Source of the DNA: Dillenia suffruticosa
Lineage: Eukaryota; Streptophyta; Magnoliopsida; Dilleniales; Dilleniaceae
Assembly (NCBI GenBank): GCA_033439265.1
Contig: JAVTVX010000013.1
Coordinates: 15,542,500-15,606,499, forward strand
Length of the DNA stretch: 64,000 nucleotides
Reading direction: 5' to 3'
Shown: positions 1-14,600 of the stretch, one piece after another
Position numbering within the stretch: position 1 is the first letter of the stretch
Layout of the letters: each line of letters starts with the position of its first letter
Notes under the pieces: generated by a model
The model's database searches: none
The model's input: only the letters and a program-made list of their open reading frames with translations
Told to the model about the DNA's origin: nothing
Made by a program: the position numbers and the translations under genes

Positions 1-880
1 ATTAATCAAAGAACCAAAAATAATAAGCCCTAATGTCTCTATATAGGCAAGACCCTGAAACAGATACAAAAATATTATCAAAAGAATGACCTTACAAAAA
101 TTAGAAAGAAACTAAATAGTAGAAACTATTCTCAATACCAAAATATTAAATAATTCTGAAAGTATTCAAGCCTTGTCTAGGTGGGTGCGTTGTGAATTGG
201 GGTTATTACCTCATATTTCTGATGATGATTCTTTAAATTTTAGTAATGCCAAGATGAAAAATCCTATAACAGAAAACTTTTTTCATTCTCCTACACCAAT
301 TTTCTACTCCATTTCTAGTTTTTATTTTCCAATGGGAAATTAGAAAACATGTTCATTTTTCAAAAATTCAGGATATTTTTCCAAGTTGGATATAATTGTA
401 ATTGAATAAAAGTGGTAATGACATTTTCGTGTGTAGATCAGGTATCATTGTTATTGAATAAAAGTGATGCAGGCAAATTTTCCAAATAAATCATAAATTT
501 GGAGAATTATGGAGAACTGTGTTATCCAGGTAGTCAAAATTGGTGGAAACTTTTGGAGAAGCCTGTTTCAAGCTTCTCCAACATATAGTTCTAATTTGCA
601 AAAAAAAAAGGGGAATTTTTTTTTCTTTCTTCCATTTTAGAAAAATGTTATATTTGATCACCAAGTTTCTTAAAGTTTCTTTTTCTACTTTTCTATGTTC
701 CTTTTTCCAGTTTTCCTGGAAAATTGGACTATTGGTCCATCTCTTAATGTTCCCTTTTTTTCTCAAATGCTGCCCCATGCTTGAAGAATATCTTTGCAAA
801 AAGCATGCAAGTCCCTATTGGTGGAGTTATCAACACAGAGATCACAAGATACTAGTTATAGTAAAGGATGCTTACTCTTG
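1..880. other. Non-coding stretch, probably intron of the EDR2-like gene
   Basis: No exon is recognised here. The stretch contains a dispersed repeat at about 298-385, annotated separately. It also contains a perfect 10-bp inverted repeat (TTGGAGAAGC ... GCTTCTCCAA) near 553-582 that could fold as a hairpin. The long reading frames around 490-1115 are not host genes; the right part of the + strand one is LINE-derived. Confidence 0.5.
298..385. repeat. Dispersed AT-rich repeat, possible DNA-transposon end
   Basis: This segment matches, by eye at about 80%, the reverse complement of about 47845-47930 in the same window. Both share the core TAGAAAACATGTTCATTTTT followed by TCAAAA and TTTTCCAAGT. 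Two copies in opposite orientation in one window show a dispersed family. An end of a MULE- or hAT-type element is one reading. No transposase is visible nearby. Confidence 0.5.
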
Positions 881-2150
881 TTGTATCTTAGGTCTACCTC
901 AATGGCAAACTGTGGACAAGAAAATAGTGTGGGATGAGATGATCGGCAAACTGGAAAGGAGGTTCATGTGTGGGAACAAGAGTTATCTTCCAGTTGGCAA
1001 AAGGTTCTTACAAATCAAGAGTTGTTTGTCTAACCTCTTGGGCTACGTTTTGTATTTACTGTCCATTCATAGTGCTATAGGCCCAGTAGCAAAGAGGATT
1101 GAGGATATTCAGTAGAGGTGTTTTTGGGGTAATTTAAAGGATGGCTCTCTTGAATTTAGTCTTGTCAACTGGTCGGTGGTGAAGAGGCTTATTTAGTTGA
1201 GAAAGCATTGTATGATATCGCTTTCGACAATATATAAAGCTTGCCTTCAAGGTTTATGGCTTGGAAAAGTTAACTACGTTGGAAGGTGATTATAGATATA
1301 TTATGAATTTTAAAGATTGGATGACTTGTATGATACTAGGCTGTTATGTCTTTGTGTCATGGAAAGCCATAAGGAGTATATGAAATGACTACGTATAGGG
1401 TATTTACTTATAAGGCGGGAGGTGCCATCATCTATACACTTTTGGTTGGATGTGTTTCCCTTAAAGGTTGTTTCATCCATGTCTTTGCTTGGTGAACTCA
1501 TCTATTCTTAGTGGATATGTGGTTCTTTGGTCAGCCAATTTCATCTGTAATGCAAAGGATTGGGACTTAGAGAGTGCATTCCCTTTCAGAGGTCCTTGTA
1601 GGAGTTGATTTGCGCATGCGGTGTGAGGACAAAGTTATGTGGAAGTTTTCAAGGTGATGAAAGTTTGATGGCAAAGGTTTCTGCTGGTTTTTGGGTGAGT
1701 TTGAAGGGGGGAGGGGATGAGTATTGCTACTTCTAATTTAGAAAGTGAATTCTCATACTCTAGGCAAGGTTTCCTAATTGGAAGATACAATCCTTGGGTC
1801 TGGATTATTATTTTGGGAAAATATGCAAAAGAGGAGAATTATGGTGGTTAAAAGATCTCCGCTTTGAGAAAATTGTGGCAAGGAAAATGGATCACCTTAT
1901 GTATCGTGACTGGACTAGGTTTCATCTGTAATCTAGTTGTCTATCTTCTCCATATGCATTGGGTGTTCATGAAATATGTGCATATAAAAATTATGGCTTG
2001 GAGGGGTTATGGAGGTGCACATGTGAGAAAAAAGCTTGTCTATATGATTTCTTTAACAATTTTCTTTTTTCTCATAGCATGAAGGGAATGGAATAGCAAT
2101 TTTTTTAAAAAAAATTTTGGAAGGATTGAGAAACTGTTAATTATTGTTGT
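880..2150 (+). mobile_element. L1-type LINE remnant (RT 3' part and zf-RVT region)
   Basis: Translation around 885-1190 resembles the end of a plant L1 reverse transcriptase. An LGLP motif is followed by WDEMIGKLERRF, then a YLPVGKRFLQIKSCLS stretch in place of the usual YLSKGGRLTLIKS, then VAKRIEDIQ and, after a stop, RCFWGNLKDGS. Further on, NAKDWDLES (about 1546-1575) and REWNSNFF (about 2080-2105) fit the downstream zf-RVT region. Many stops and frameshifts show it is long dead. No target-site duplication or poly(A) tail was found, so both ends are approximate. It lies in the same orientation as the EDR2-like gene, in or beside an intron. Confidence 0.65.
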
Positions 2151-2515
2151 GGATATCTTAGTAAAAACCTCAACTCTTAGTTCTTGATATCTTTTGAAGG
2201 CGTGATTTGTTTTTAGTTTTTTATTTCTGAGAAATTTAGGTTGAATCTTCTTTTAGCATGACATGTTTGAATTCAAAAAATCTTCATTTCAATACAATGT
2301 GAACGGCCAACTGGTCTCTCCAAAAGTTTAAGCTGATTGAGAATGGTGTTCTTTCATTCAGATTTTAAAATTCATGTATTATGTCTCTCCTCTAATACTT
2401 GTATGCCATAAAATTTGGGACATGCTTTAATACGAGAATTATGCAACAGATTAGATAACAATACAAATTTTGCATTGTAGCTTCAACATGGGAGATCCGA
2501 AATTTGAACACATAC

Positions 2516-2648
2516 TCATTAAATGCTCCAAGATGTCTGGTTACACAAATGTTAGAGATTCACTCTATGGGCTGGTGTAGATGGAAGAAAAACAAGTGCA
2601 CAAAGTTTGAGAAGACAATTCCTTACGCATTGTTGTGCCAAGTGGCAG
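2516..2648 (+). CDS. EDR2-like exon: end of START domain
   Basis: The exon encodes PRCLVTQMLEIHSMGWCRW, then KKNKCTKFEKTIPYALLCQ and VAG. It ends at a GT donor after GTGGCAG in phase 1, which joins exactly to the acceptor at 8852 to give QVAGLKEFIGANPAF. The 5' boundary is uncertain: the nearest AG is at 2479-2480, which would add residues I cannot match to the family. Confidence 0.7.
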
Positions 2649-5600
2649 GTATTAATTACAACTTTCCTTTTATTTGTTCTGTTCGAAATCACGTGAAATG
2701 CTGGGTCCAGAGATTGAGAACTGCCAACTTTGGTGGACCAATCAGAGGCCCATTAAGTGCTAGCAATATTATTGTATTTGATCTATGAGACACGGTCAGA
2801 TCCAGCCCACAGTCCTGTGTACCAAGTCCAATCTTTCTACATAAAAAGCCCTGTGAACTACCTCTTATCTACTCGACTTTATTTTCCCCTGCATGAAAGT
2901 CTCATCATGGCATTATGCATGTGGTCCTGAATCTTATCTGCTTTATTTGTACAACTTTGTGCATGAGTAACATCCTATGCTAGTAATTGCCTTATATCAC
3001 TGTTGAGCAATAATATGCATGTGGTGGACTACTATTGTGTGTCTAACTCACCAGGTGACTGGTAGAATATTCTGGCGTCTTCTAAAGAAGCAAGTGATGA
3101 AACATAGATCTACAAGAAATCCAGAATTAAACACTAAATCCTCTTATTGAAGCTTTTACAAAAGTAAAATTGCATAAGCAAATTACTAGGAGAAAATTCA
3201 AAAAAGGAGAATTCTTAAAGGTATCATTATTGAGGAAACACCCTTAATTAGTTATAAGAGCACCTTGAAGCCATGAGATTAGATACATATAAATGTGGTA
3301 ATAGTTATTGACAGGAATGTGAAAGAATGGAGTTGTCTAAGAGACAAATTTCTAGTGGCTTGTATAAGAGATGTTCATTCCACACTGCATCCCACCTGTT
3401 CTATTGAAGACCATGCTCTTGCTTTATGCCACAAGAAGTTTGATTTTGATGGAAATCCATAAATTCACTCCCCTATTAGACCAATGCTTCAAGCACCACT
3501 TGTGAACACCAAAACCTCCTTCATAACTGGGTTTACCAATAACCTTTATGAATGGGGAAACCCATATGGGTTTATTGTTTTCCCCTCCTTAAGAAGGAAA
3601 CTTCATAACTAGGTTTACCAATAACCTTTATGAACGGGGAAACCCATAAGGGTTTATTGTTTTCCCCTCCTTAAGAGGGAACTTTTAATGATGACGAGAA
3701 TAAAAAAGTCTGTTTGTGAGAAAAGACTAAATAAGGGTGCTATCTGTCCTAACCAAATAAAGCACCCTCTCACTAGCCAAAGAAGTTATATGATTCCTGT
3801 GATCTTCTACCACTTACATCCTAGCTACGTGGTATGGTTATTGTTGGACAAAGTTTTAGATACCGGATGCCGTCTACCCTAAATGCCAACTTGATTCATT
3901 TTAAAGTGAAAATGCTTTGACTCCTAAGACTTGAAAAACATTTTAGATAGGGTAAAAAATGCTACAAAAAGGAGTGTAAATTGTTAAGGAGAAAAAGAAA
4001 ATGAAAATGTCAAGCATTACAACTAGGAGCAAGAACCAAAATTTTCCACCTAATTTTTACCTATTTGACAAAAGAATCCCACAACTTGTACCCAGTATAT
4101 TCATCTTCCACTTAGGTCTCGAAAAGAAAAAGACCTTTGCAATTTCTGAAAGGTTAACTTTGAAATGAACTCCTTTAATATGATTTCAGTCACAAAACAT
4201 ATGAAGTAAACCAAAAGTCCATCTAAGAAAATAAAGATTTTAATAAGGCATAGATTTTTGGTCATATTTGTCCTAGGCTTGGATTCTAACTCTTCGAAGG
4301 TAATTATTCTTCAAAGTTATTATTGCTGCTTGATTTTTAGTTTTTACTTCATGATAACATTTGAACTTGGAACCACAATGTTAAGTTAATGATTAAAACG
4401 GGTCAGAGGCTTTTTCGACAGTTTTGAAAGAATTAAGACATCAGACTTTTACAACTGAAAAAGTATACGAAAGTTTTTACAGGTGAAAGGGGATATTTTA
4501 TTTAAAAAAGAGGGTTGAAAATCTAAAATGCTTGATAACATCCTTTCGGAAAAGTTTATATAGCCCTTGTGCTGGGCACCACTTTCATGCTTTTTTGTGA
4601 AAAATTCTTTTTCCTGTTCCCATCAAAAAGGCCCCTTTGAGAATGCACTTGAATAACTTAATTGAAACATGATTAAGTGTGAAGAACTATAACGAAGGCA
4701 ACAAAACTGGCAGCAAAGCCATCCTAGGGTCAACAATGTAACTGTCCATAATTTCAAGGTTTATCAGCAATTCATAGCCATCTATTGGTTAGGTTTGTCA
4801 GCAGAATGCCCTTTAACCAAACATAATTAAAGATGACAATAACAACAAAAGCCAAAAAAACAAAAAGGAAAGGATGTTCATTACATATAAGACGTTAAGG
4901 GGGTTGCTAGTTACTAAAAATTTTCATGTGGTTAGCTGTTCAATGGGTTTTTCAGAGTTGCTGTAATCTTACTGGATAGATGCATTCTGAGTCTCGGAAA
5001 GTCTGATACAAAATGTTATTTAGATGATAGGGGCTACTGTCTAATTATCTCTCTTAAAAAGATGAAACAAAATCATTGATAATGGCATTGGCATTAGTAG
5101 GGACGTTCTGTCTTCCTCTACAAAGCAGTAAACAATATATGTACATATCCAAAGTGATAGAATAAAGAGTTTTCATCAGTCTGAAATATACCTTGATTAC
5201 ATGATGTATGCTTGAGACTGTTGGAACCTAGTTAAAACCCTTTCCTCATTATTGCTATTATTATTACCTTATAGGAAGGCGTTTTTCCTTCAACGATGCG
5301 TTACATCAGATCTTTGGTGTAGCGACAAGTTAACAAGGGACCCTAGGGTGTGGGTAAATAAGTTAGTCCATGAAGATAGGATTTGCCAAACCACTTGGAA
5401 TATAAGATCTTTGATCGGCAAGCTAAGAGAGATAGGAAAAATAATGAATAGACGAAAAATTCATATCATGTGTTTTCTAGAAACTAAGTGGATGGGGGAG
5501 AAGGCTAAAGTAGTAGAATCTTATAGTTATAAGCTTTGCTATACAGGTAAGGACAGAACTAAGAATGCGGTATGAATAATTATACATAAGGATCTATTAG

Positions 5601-8600
5601 ATGATATAATAGAGATAAGAAAGAAGGGAGATAGAATTATACTTGTCAAGTTAGGAGATGGAGAAAACGTAGTTAATATAGTTAGCGTGTATGTATCCCA
5701 AATAGGTATAGATGCAATTAGTAAAAGATAATTTTGTGAGGATTTAGATAAATTTATACAAGTCATGCCTAGTAGAGAGAAGTTATTTATCGGAGGAGAT
5801 CTAAACGGACATGTAGGAGAGAGGAATGAAGGATTTAAAACCGTACATAGAAACTTTGGATTTGGTTGTAAGAATGAGACGGGGGTACTGTTTTAGAGTT
5901 TACCACAGCATTCAATCTAATACTTGTAAACACCTTTTTTAATAAAAAAAAAAAACGCATTTAGTTACATATAAAAGTGGGTCTAATGTTAGTCAAATAG
6001 ATTTCTTTTTCAATAGGAAAGGTGATAGAATGACTTGTGAGGATTGCAAGGTTATACCGGAAGAGAGTGTAGCAACTCAGTATAGATTCTTAGTTTTAGA
6101 TATACGTGTCTAAAAGACAAAAGAAGTATCGCTCATTTGTGGAATTAAGAATTAAGTGGTGGAAGCAAAAAGGAGAAAATGTGACAACCTTTAGAGACAT
6201 TAATTCAAATAGCAAATTGGTCCGCTAATGATGATTCGGAAACAATGTGAAAAGAGATGTCTACTAATATTATAAGTATAGATAGGGAGGTTTTTAGTGT
6301 ATCTAAGGGTCAAGCCTCAATAAGCAAGGAATCATGGTGGTGGAATGAAGAAATACAAATTGCTATCCAAACCAAATTAGAGTATTATAGAAACTTTAAA
6401 GATAATAGTAGTAGCAATGCATATGAAAAATACAAAAGTGTAAAAAAAGAGAAAAAAGACTATCCAAAAATAAAAGAGTAAGGTGTATAACGAACTACAT
6501 AAGAGACTGAAGACTTAAGACTAAAGACGGAGAAAGAGAGATCTACAGAATTGTCAAATTAAGGGCATAAAAGGGAAAAGATCTAGGTGGTATTAGGTGT
6601 ATTAAAAGTGCAACCAATAGTATACTTGTAAAGAATGAGAACATAAAATAATGTTGGAGGGATTATTTTGATAATCTTTTTAATGTTAAGAGTACAACAG
6701 ATATAGGAAATATCGAGATACCTGTAGAAGAGATTAATAAAGACTTCAAGCATAAAATCTGTCCCTATGAAGTGAAGGGGGCTCTAAAGAGAATGAAGAA
6801 TAATAAAATCATATGAATATATGACATTCTCATAGAAGCGTGGAAATGTTTGGGTAAATTTAGTATAATAATGTTAACGGATATTTTCAACAAAATTTGA
6901 CAAACTAAAAGAATGCCCCAAATATGGAAAAAGAGTATAATTGTACTACTGTATAAGAATAAATGAGACATACAAGATTGCTTAAACTATAAAGGAATTA
7001 AACTTATAAGCCATACAATGAAACTATGGGAAAGAGTGATAGACTATAAATTGAGATTGGAGATAAATATATTTCAAAATTAATTTGAATTTATGACAGG
7101 AAGATCCACTACAAGAGCAATCCACTTGTTAAGACATTTGATGGAGACATATAGAGTACAAAAGAGAGATCTACATATGGTATTAATCGATCTAGAAAAA
7201 GCATATGATAGGGTTCCTAGAGACGTATTGTGGTGGGTGCTGATGAAGAAAGAGATTTTTTTGAAATACATTAATCTCATTAGAGATATGTATGAGGGAG
7301 CTGTAACCAATGTAAGAACTTGTGGGGGTCCGAGTAATAGTTTCTCTATTAACATTGAGTTTCATCAAGATTCAACATTAAGTTTTATCTTTTTTACAAT
7401 AGTGATAGACGAAATCACAAAAAACATTTAAATTGAAATATGATGGTGTATACTTTTTGCAGATGATATAGTGTTGGTTGATGAATTAGTGATAAATTAG
7501 AATTATGGAAGGTTATACCGGAATCCAGATGGTTTAAATTGAGTAGATCGAAAACTAAGTATATGGGATGTAGGTTTAGTGACAATTATCATAATGATGA
7601 AGAAACAATTAGGTTAGATGGACAAGATATACCAAAAAGTGAATGATTTAGATATGTTGATTCCATCATTCAAAATGATGGCAATATAGATGAATGTGTG
7701 AATCATAGAATTCAAGCAGGTTAGATGAAATGGAGAAAGACATCCGGAGTTCTTTGTAATCGCTCGATACTACTGCATTTGAAGAGAAAGTTCTATAGAA
7801 CCACGATAAGATCTGTATTATTGTATGATACTGAGTGCTAAGTTATTAAACAATAGCAAGAACAAAAAATGGTTGTAACAGAAAGGAGAATATTTAGGTG
7901 GATGTGTGACAAAACCGGAAGAAATAGTATTAGAAATGAAAAGATTCGTAACAAGTTGAAAATTAGCTCAATTGTGAATAAAATACAAAAGTGTAGCTTG
8001 AGGTGGTTTGGGTATGTACAAAGAAGACTCAAAGACGCATTGATTAGAAGTATTGAGAATTTAAAAATAGAAGATATAATAAAACATAGAGGTAGATCGC
8101 TGAAAATTTGGATGCAAGTTATCCGTAAACACATGATAGTTAAGAGTCTAAATGAGAAGATAGCCTTGGATAGAAATGAGTGACGTAAAAGAATCCACAT
8201 AAATTAAATTAAACCCTTATATTATATATAAATATATATATATTATATATTTATTTATTTATTTATTTATTATTTTATTGTTTTATTATTTTATTATTTA
8301 TTATTACCGGTTAGGAGAATCGAGAATTTAAATTTAGGAGATCTAGTAAAACGTAAGAGTAAACCGCTAAAAATATGGATACAAGTTATTCGTAAAGACA
8401 TGATAGTTAAGCGTTTAAAAGAGATGACTTTAAATAGAAATGAGTGGTATAAAAGAATCCACACAACTTAAACTATCATATCCTAGATTTATATATTTAT
8501 TATTTTATTCTTATTATTTATTTATTATTTATTTATTTATTTATTATTTATTTATTATTTATTTATCTTTGTTTTTATTTATTTATTTTAAATATTTTCA

Positions 8601-11600
8601 TATTTGTCTCTCAAATGATCGATCTCAAAGTATTGAAATTTAATATTCAATTTGTTGTTGTTGTTGTATTATTTTATTATTTTTTTAAATCATCTACATG
8701 CTTGTCTCTCAAATAGCTTATCCTAGATGTTAGAATTAAGACTCGGCTTCTTGTTGTTATTGTTGTTGCCGTTGTTGTATTACCTTATAGGAAGCATCCT
8801 CCAACTTGATTATATTAGTCAATGATGTTTTGGTGATTAAATATGGTTCAGGGCTAAAGGAATTCATTGGAGCAAACCCAGCATTTGCATTTCACAGGCC
8901 TGCCACTGTTATTGACTCAAAAATATCCGTTGTTTCTGTTTCTAGTAGTGACTACGAGGACACCGAATTGCAAGATGAATTCTATGATGCAATTGAGGCC
9001 AACTCTTCATCCGAAGATGATGATAGTGATGATGACAAAGGGGAAGAAAAGGTTTGTTTTTGAATTTGGAAATGAAAGCTTCATTTTTTTTTTTTTTGGT
9101 ATGAGAATGCAATTTATGATGATACCAAGACCCTTTAGAATGTGAACTTATCTTCTTACCTGTGCCAGGAGAAAAAGGTGAAGCTGAAGAATGTTTCCTG
9201 GGCTATCGCAAACTTGGCGTTGAAGCGAACTGCAGGTCTTCCAACATCTTACTTTTCACTTGGTTGAAAATATATATCTGTGAATAGAAACTTGTACGTG
9301 CTATAAACAGAACATGATAGAAATAGTTTCACAATGATGGACAGCTCCATGTGAATTAATGTTACAGGGGGAAAGGATTGGAGCTTAGACTAAGGTCAGA
9401 TACTACAGACTTAAAACATTAGATTGTTGAAACTCCCCCCCCCCCCCCCGCGGGGGGACCCAAGAAAAAAGGGGAAAAAACACCAAAGGTGTATGACCTA
9501 AATAAGATTATTAAAGTGAGTCACTGAAGAGAGCTCAGGTACTTATTTTTCAGTGATAAAGAAGAAACGATTCATTATATATTTGCTTTACATGGAAATA
9601 TATGTTCTTTTAATATTTTGATGTTTTTGTGTGGTAATGTGGTTCGACTTCACTTCATCTTGTGTTGAATATATGAGTTGAACTAAACGATTGTAACTCT
9701 TTTAGGAACCCATTCTGTATACATTCACAATTACTCTGATGCCTTATTTTCTGTAAATTTTCATGAGAAAACTCTGGTACTATTAGTTCCTTGTTCATTC
9801 AATATTCAAAATACTTGTTAGTGTAACTGTGAGCATCTTTGTAATTTTTACCTCTTTTTTTTGGTACAGTTCCCCATGCATCTAAGGAATTAGATTCAGA
9901 TTTACCTCCTGTTGATCTTAGTCCAAGCCAGTTCCGTGGTACAATGCAGCAGGGCAAGGATGACAATGATGTAAACTGTTGGACTTCACCTGATGGCTCA
10001 AAGTTTGTGGTTAGAGGAAAGACATACTTGGAAGACAATTGCAAGGTGGCTCTCATTTTTAAAGCAATTATTACCTTTTTTGGAGAATGTTTTTAGAAGC
10101 AGTTAGTTAAAATTACTTTCCGTCATAATCCGTTTTGGTGTGATGTGTTGAATGTTAATATTCTAGTGCTTAAAAATTACAATCAAATTTACAGATTTGT
10201 TGTCTTCGGTATGGCTGCTCTTAGTTAGACTAGCTCTTGCTGATTCTTCTACATTTATTTTTCACTTGGTGTTTGGAGTTTGGCCTCCTAGCAGAAGGTG
10301 CTATTGGAACTACATAGAGAAGTAAGAAAGGTGGTATATAGTCAGAGAAGGTATGGCCTGTATATTGTTTTGGAGAATGTAACCTCTGCTCGGCAGTGTT
10401 GATGGGGGAAAAATCAATTGACTAAGAATATAGGATAGCTTATTGCAGCCAGTAGTGACATGGTTTATGCGTGGATGCTAAGGTGCACCAAACCTAGCCA
10501 CTTATGTGGCAGAAGACTCTAGGATACTCTATAAGGTCATTGGCATAGATGGCACAGCAGCATGTGTAGGCAGCGAGACTTGTAAGCCCCCCTCGACCAA
10601 GTTCCTTCAACTTAGCTTAGCATAAAATTGAGGATGGGAATTTTCCCTCATATGTTGTCCTTTTACATAGATCAAGATGTCGGTCACTATGTTCTAAGTG
10701 TATCGGTAGTCACTACCACAAGTGCTGGTTCGTACAAAAATCAAACAGCTGTTTCCAGGAGATAAGGCCATTAGGACTGCATTCTTTGAGCAATCATTTT
10801 ATTAGTGTGACTAGGTTTTTGAGGGACACCCTTATCATAATGTATGCAACCATGCTTGTTAGGTGCCTTCGATACTTGCTTACATGATAATTGGATCCGT
10901 AGCTGTAACATTTGGAACATGTGCAGGAGGGGAAAGGGGGTGAAATATTACTCCCCTAGATTTTTAGCCCCTTTTAAATGTGTTTCCCCCCCCCCCCAAA
11001 AAAAAAAATTTTAAGGTGCAGTAACATTTACCCTCAAAGTGGGCTAAATGTTACCTTAGCTAGGGGTGAGGCAGAGGGAGGGCAAAAGAAAATAAAATAA
11101 AATAGCATAAAAATCATAAAATAAAACATGAAAAATTTTATTTTTTTTTCTCTTTTTTTTCTGGACAACTTTCTGTCCTCTCCTTGTCTCTCTGAAAAGG
11201 GGGAAACAGATGCAAATTATTACAAAAAATTTTTTCGAAGCCAACTCCCAACTCAACTGCACAAGGGGAACTGCACAGGGGGAAAGAGTAAATTTTATGG
11301 GAGAAAATTATATCCTCTAAATTGTTATTGTCTTACCACACATTTCCTTAGTAGTAATCATTTATGTTAAACTTCTCTTTTTGCTCGGCATTATTGAGAT
11401 ATTGCATGTTCTAGGAATAAATGTAGAAGCTTTATATTTTTGAAAATTTGTGGGTATTGTGTTCTCTACAGATCTTGAAGATCTTTGTGCATCATTCAGA
11501 AAACAGTCAGTTCTATTGTTTGCTTTTCAAAAAATTGTCACCAATGTTGGCATATACGTAGCCTATTGTACTAAGTTGGTGATTAATTAGAGGTCATCCT

Positions 11601-14600
11601 CATCAAAGTAGCTTTAGCTTGTAAAATCTTGGGGTGGTACCAGACTTTGAAACTAACCTGCAACACGATTTTTCTTTTGGGGGGGGAGGCTGTTTATCAG
11701 TTGGTCAACACACCCCCTTGGTTGGCTCAAAATAAGGAAAACAAAAACAATATAAATACTGGTGCTTTTAGCTTTGAACTTAAGATTATCCTTTTTGGAT
11801 TGTAAAAAAAGGAATAGTAATTGAGACAGGAATAGTACATGGAGGAAAATAAGTTTCAAGTAAGCTATTAAATCCCTGCAATCCCTTTACTTTCCTCCAA
11901 AGGCAAATCCAGAGGAAGCATGAAATACTCTTTCCACAAAACAGGACTAGTATGCTGGTTAGCATACAAGCCAGAAAAACATCGTGGCATTTTTTTTTAG
12001 CATTAAAGTTTATTCTTCTGGTTGCACCCAAAGCACCTACCTTCATTTTTTTTTTTTTTTTGATAGGAAAAAGAATATATTACGGTAAGAAAGAACAGAC
12101 AAAAGAGGATAAATATCTCTCAAAAGTAGATAAAAAAATACAAAATACAAAACAAAACCAACAATAACTAATGCACAACTGCTGCCCAATCCCTCTTCAA
12201 ATCTTCTGGGTTATAATTATTATAAATTCCCAAGGCATGAGTCATAAAGAAGTACAGAATATAACTTTGCATCATAAAAGAGAAACTTCAAGACCCTGGT
12301 TGTGGAAAATTCTGGCCTCGTCTCTACAAATTCAGCATGGGATAGCAAAAAGCATGCAATTCCAGAACATTTGATTTTTTTTTTTCCCTCTAAAACTCGC
12401 AAGAAACAAATCAGGAAGTTTCTTTTTGGCAAACCCAACCATTGCACTTCAAAGAGGCGGTTCCACATCTCCCTTGCAATTAAGCAATATAAAAATAAAT
12501 GATCTCTTGTTTTATACTTGTATAACACCTATAAATTTTATTTAGCACTATAAACAAAATAAAAGTCTTAAGTTTGCTAGCAACCTTTGACTTCGAAATA
12601 AAATTGTTTAATTGAAAAGAAAGATTTCGAGAGAGACTAAATAGATGTTAAGATAAAGATTATGTGTAAACACCCCCCCCCCCACGGGAAGAATCAAGAC
12701 TACCGTAGTATCAGGAATATGAGAAGAAGATCATTACCATAAAGAAGAGGGAGTAATGTAGAAAACTCAATAGATTCTCTATCTTTAAGATTCTCAAATG
12801 AAAATCCCAAGAAGACAAACGTCCCTCCCAATCATAGAATAATCTTTGATAGGAGCAAAGTAACATCTAGATAACCTATAAAGGTGAGGGAAAGAAATGG
12901 ATTGGGGAAAATCCCCAATCCACAGATCCTTGTAAAAATAACACACGAGAATCATCAACTATCTAGAAATGAATTAACAAGGACTCCAATGAGAAACTCT
13001 TACTCCAGCATTGGCATCACATCGATTCTCACGAAGACTGTATTTGCTCTTTACCCTATGCCAAAGAAAATTTGGTTCTGAAAGGAATCTCCAAAACACT
13101 TACCTTTGTCATAAGCCAATAATTGGAAGTTTTTGACACCCATTACTAGTTTTTTAGGAATATGTTATTTTACTTTGGCATATTATTTATTATTTCTTTT
13201 TTTTTTTCCCCTTATATTTTGGAAAAGAATGCTCTTAGCAACAGTCACAAGTGTAGCTTGAATATTTTTATTTGTGAATATGTATGTCAAAATGTTTCTT
13301 TTTTCAGGTAAAAGGGGGAGAACCACTTCTTAAGCTTATAGCTGTTGACTGGTTCAAGGCTGGACATAGTATTGAGAGGTTTGCGTTGCATCCTGAAAGT
13401 CTTGTTCAGGTATTACGATATAATATGTGCCATGGTAATCATTGTTGTGGTGATGTTGTAGAAGAAAATCACTATGTGCCAAGTCAAATAAGTTCGTCTC
13501 TTGACATATTGTGCTTTTTGTAGCGAATAATTTGATGTTCTGGGACTTCCTGCCGGAAACTAGTGTCCTTTGACTTTGGTAAAGTATTTAGAAAATAGTA
13601 GCAGGTTTGTCATCCCAATGGTGATTTCTTCATTAACAATTGTTGTGTTGGATGGGTAAAGTTCTGGGATAGTTTACTTGTCCCAAGGAGTAGATCTTAT
13701 GCAATGCATTTTGAGTATAGCAACTTGTAATGAACTTCCGTGCTAAAAATTCTAGGGATTCTATTCACTCCCTAAGATACTTATTTTTTGAGTAACATGG
13801 CTTTTTATCATGTGCCCCAAACTCCTTTTTAGCTGTCACTCTTGCTATTTTTGTAATTTAGATGTTACTTGTTTCTGATTGTTCCATTTTTAATTTCAGT
13901 CTGAAGCTGGGAAGAAACTTCCATTTGTACTCATCATTAATCTTGAGGTGTGTAGGCAATAAATATAGTTGAATCTCCCCTATGTCAATTCTTACTCAAA
14001 ATAATGTTTGGTAACTGATGTCTATGCTTTCCAGCTCTGTATTGTGGACAGAATAGGGGCAGGCAGTTTTCTCATGTTCTGGCTATGTTTTCAGGTTCCA
14101 GCAAAACCAAACTATAGTTTGGTTCTCTATTATGCGGCTGGCAGGCCCGTAAAAAAGAGTTCTCTACTGGGAAAATTTGTGGATGGAACTGACACGTTCC
14201 GGGATGCTAGATTCAAACTAATTCCAAGTATTGTTGAGGTATCAGATGCTTTGATAGCATCAGGATTCCATTTGCTCTGTCTGTTGTAACTTTTAAACAG
14301 GTTCATAACTAATGCTTAATAACTTGTGTCAGGGGTATTGGATGGTCAAGCGTGCAGTAGGAACAAAAGCTTGTCTGTTAGGTAAAGCAGTAACATGCAA
14401 GTACCTCAGACAAGACAATTTTTTGGAGGTAAATTGTTTTATCACATCTTATGGTACCATCATATTGCCATTCTGATCTTACCTTGAAGATTTTGCATCA
14501 TTAGTGTAAATCTCAACTACTCGTTGCTTAGTTATTTTATTTTTGAGAAACAGCAGTTGGGGCTACCAATATTCACATGACTTCAGCTTGTATGTGTGCG

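Noticed and set aside
540-1115. Small host protein of 191 residues
   Set aside because: The right part matches L1 reverse transcriptase, and the left part is low-complexity T-rich sequence.
5252-8200. Host gene for a craniofacial development protein 2-like product
   Set aside because: This common annotation label is the endonuclease part of a plant RTE LINE; the target-site duplication and RT motifs show a transposon.
8867-9145. Alternative frame overlapping the acidic-linker exon
   Set aside because: The other frame matches the EDR2-like family and splices in phase with its neighbours.
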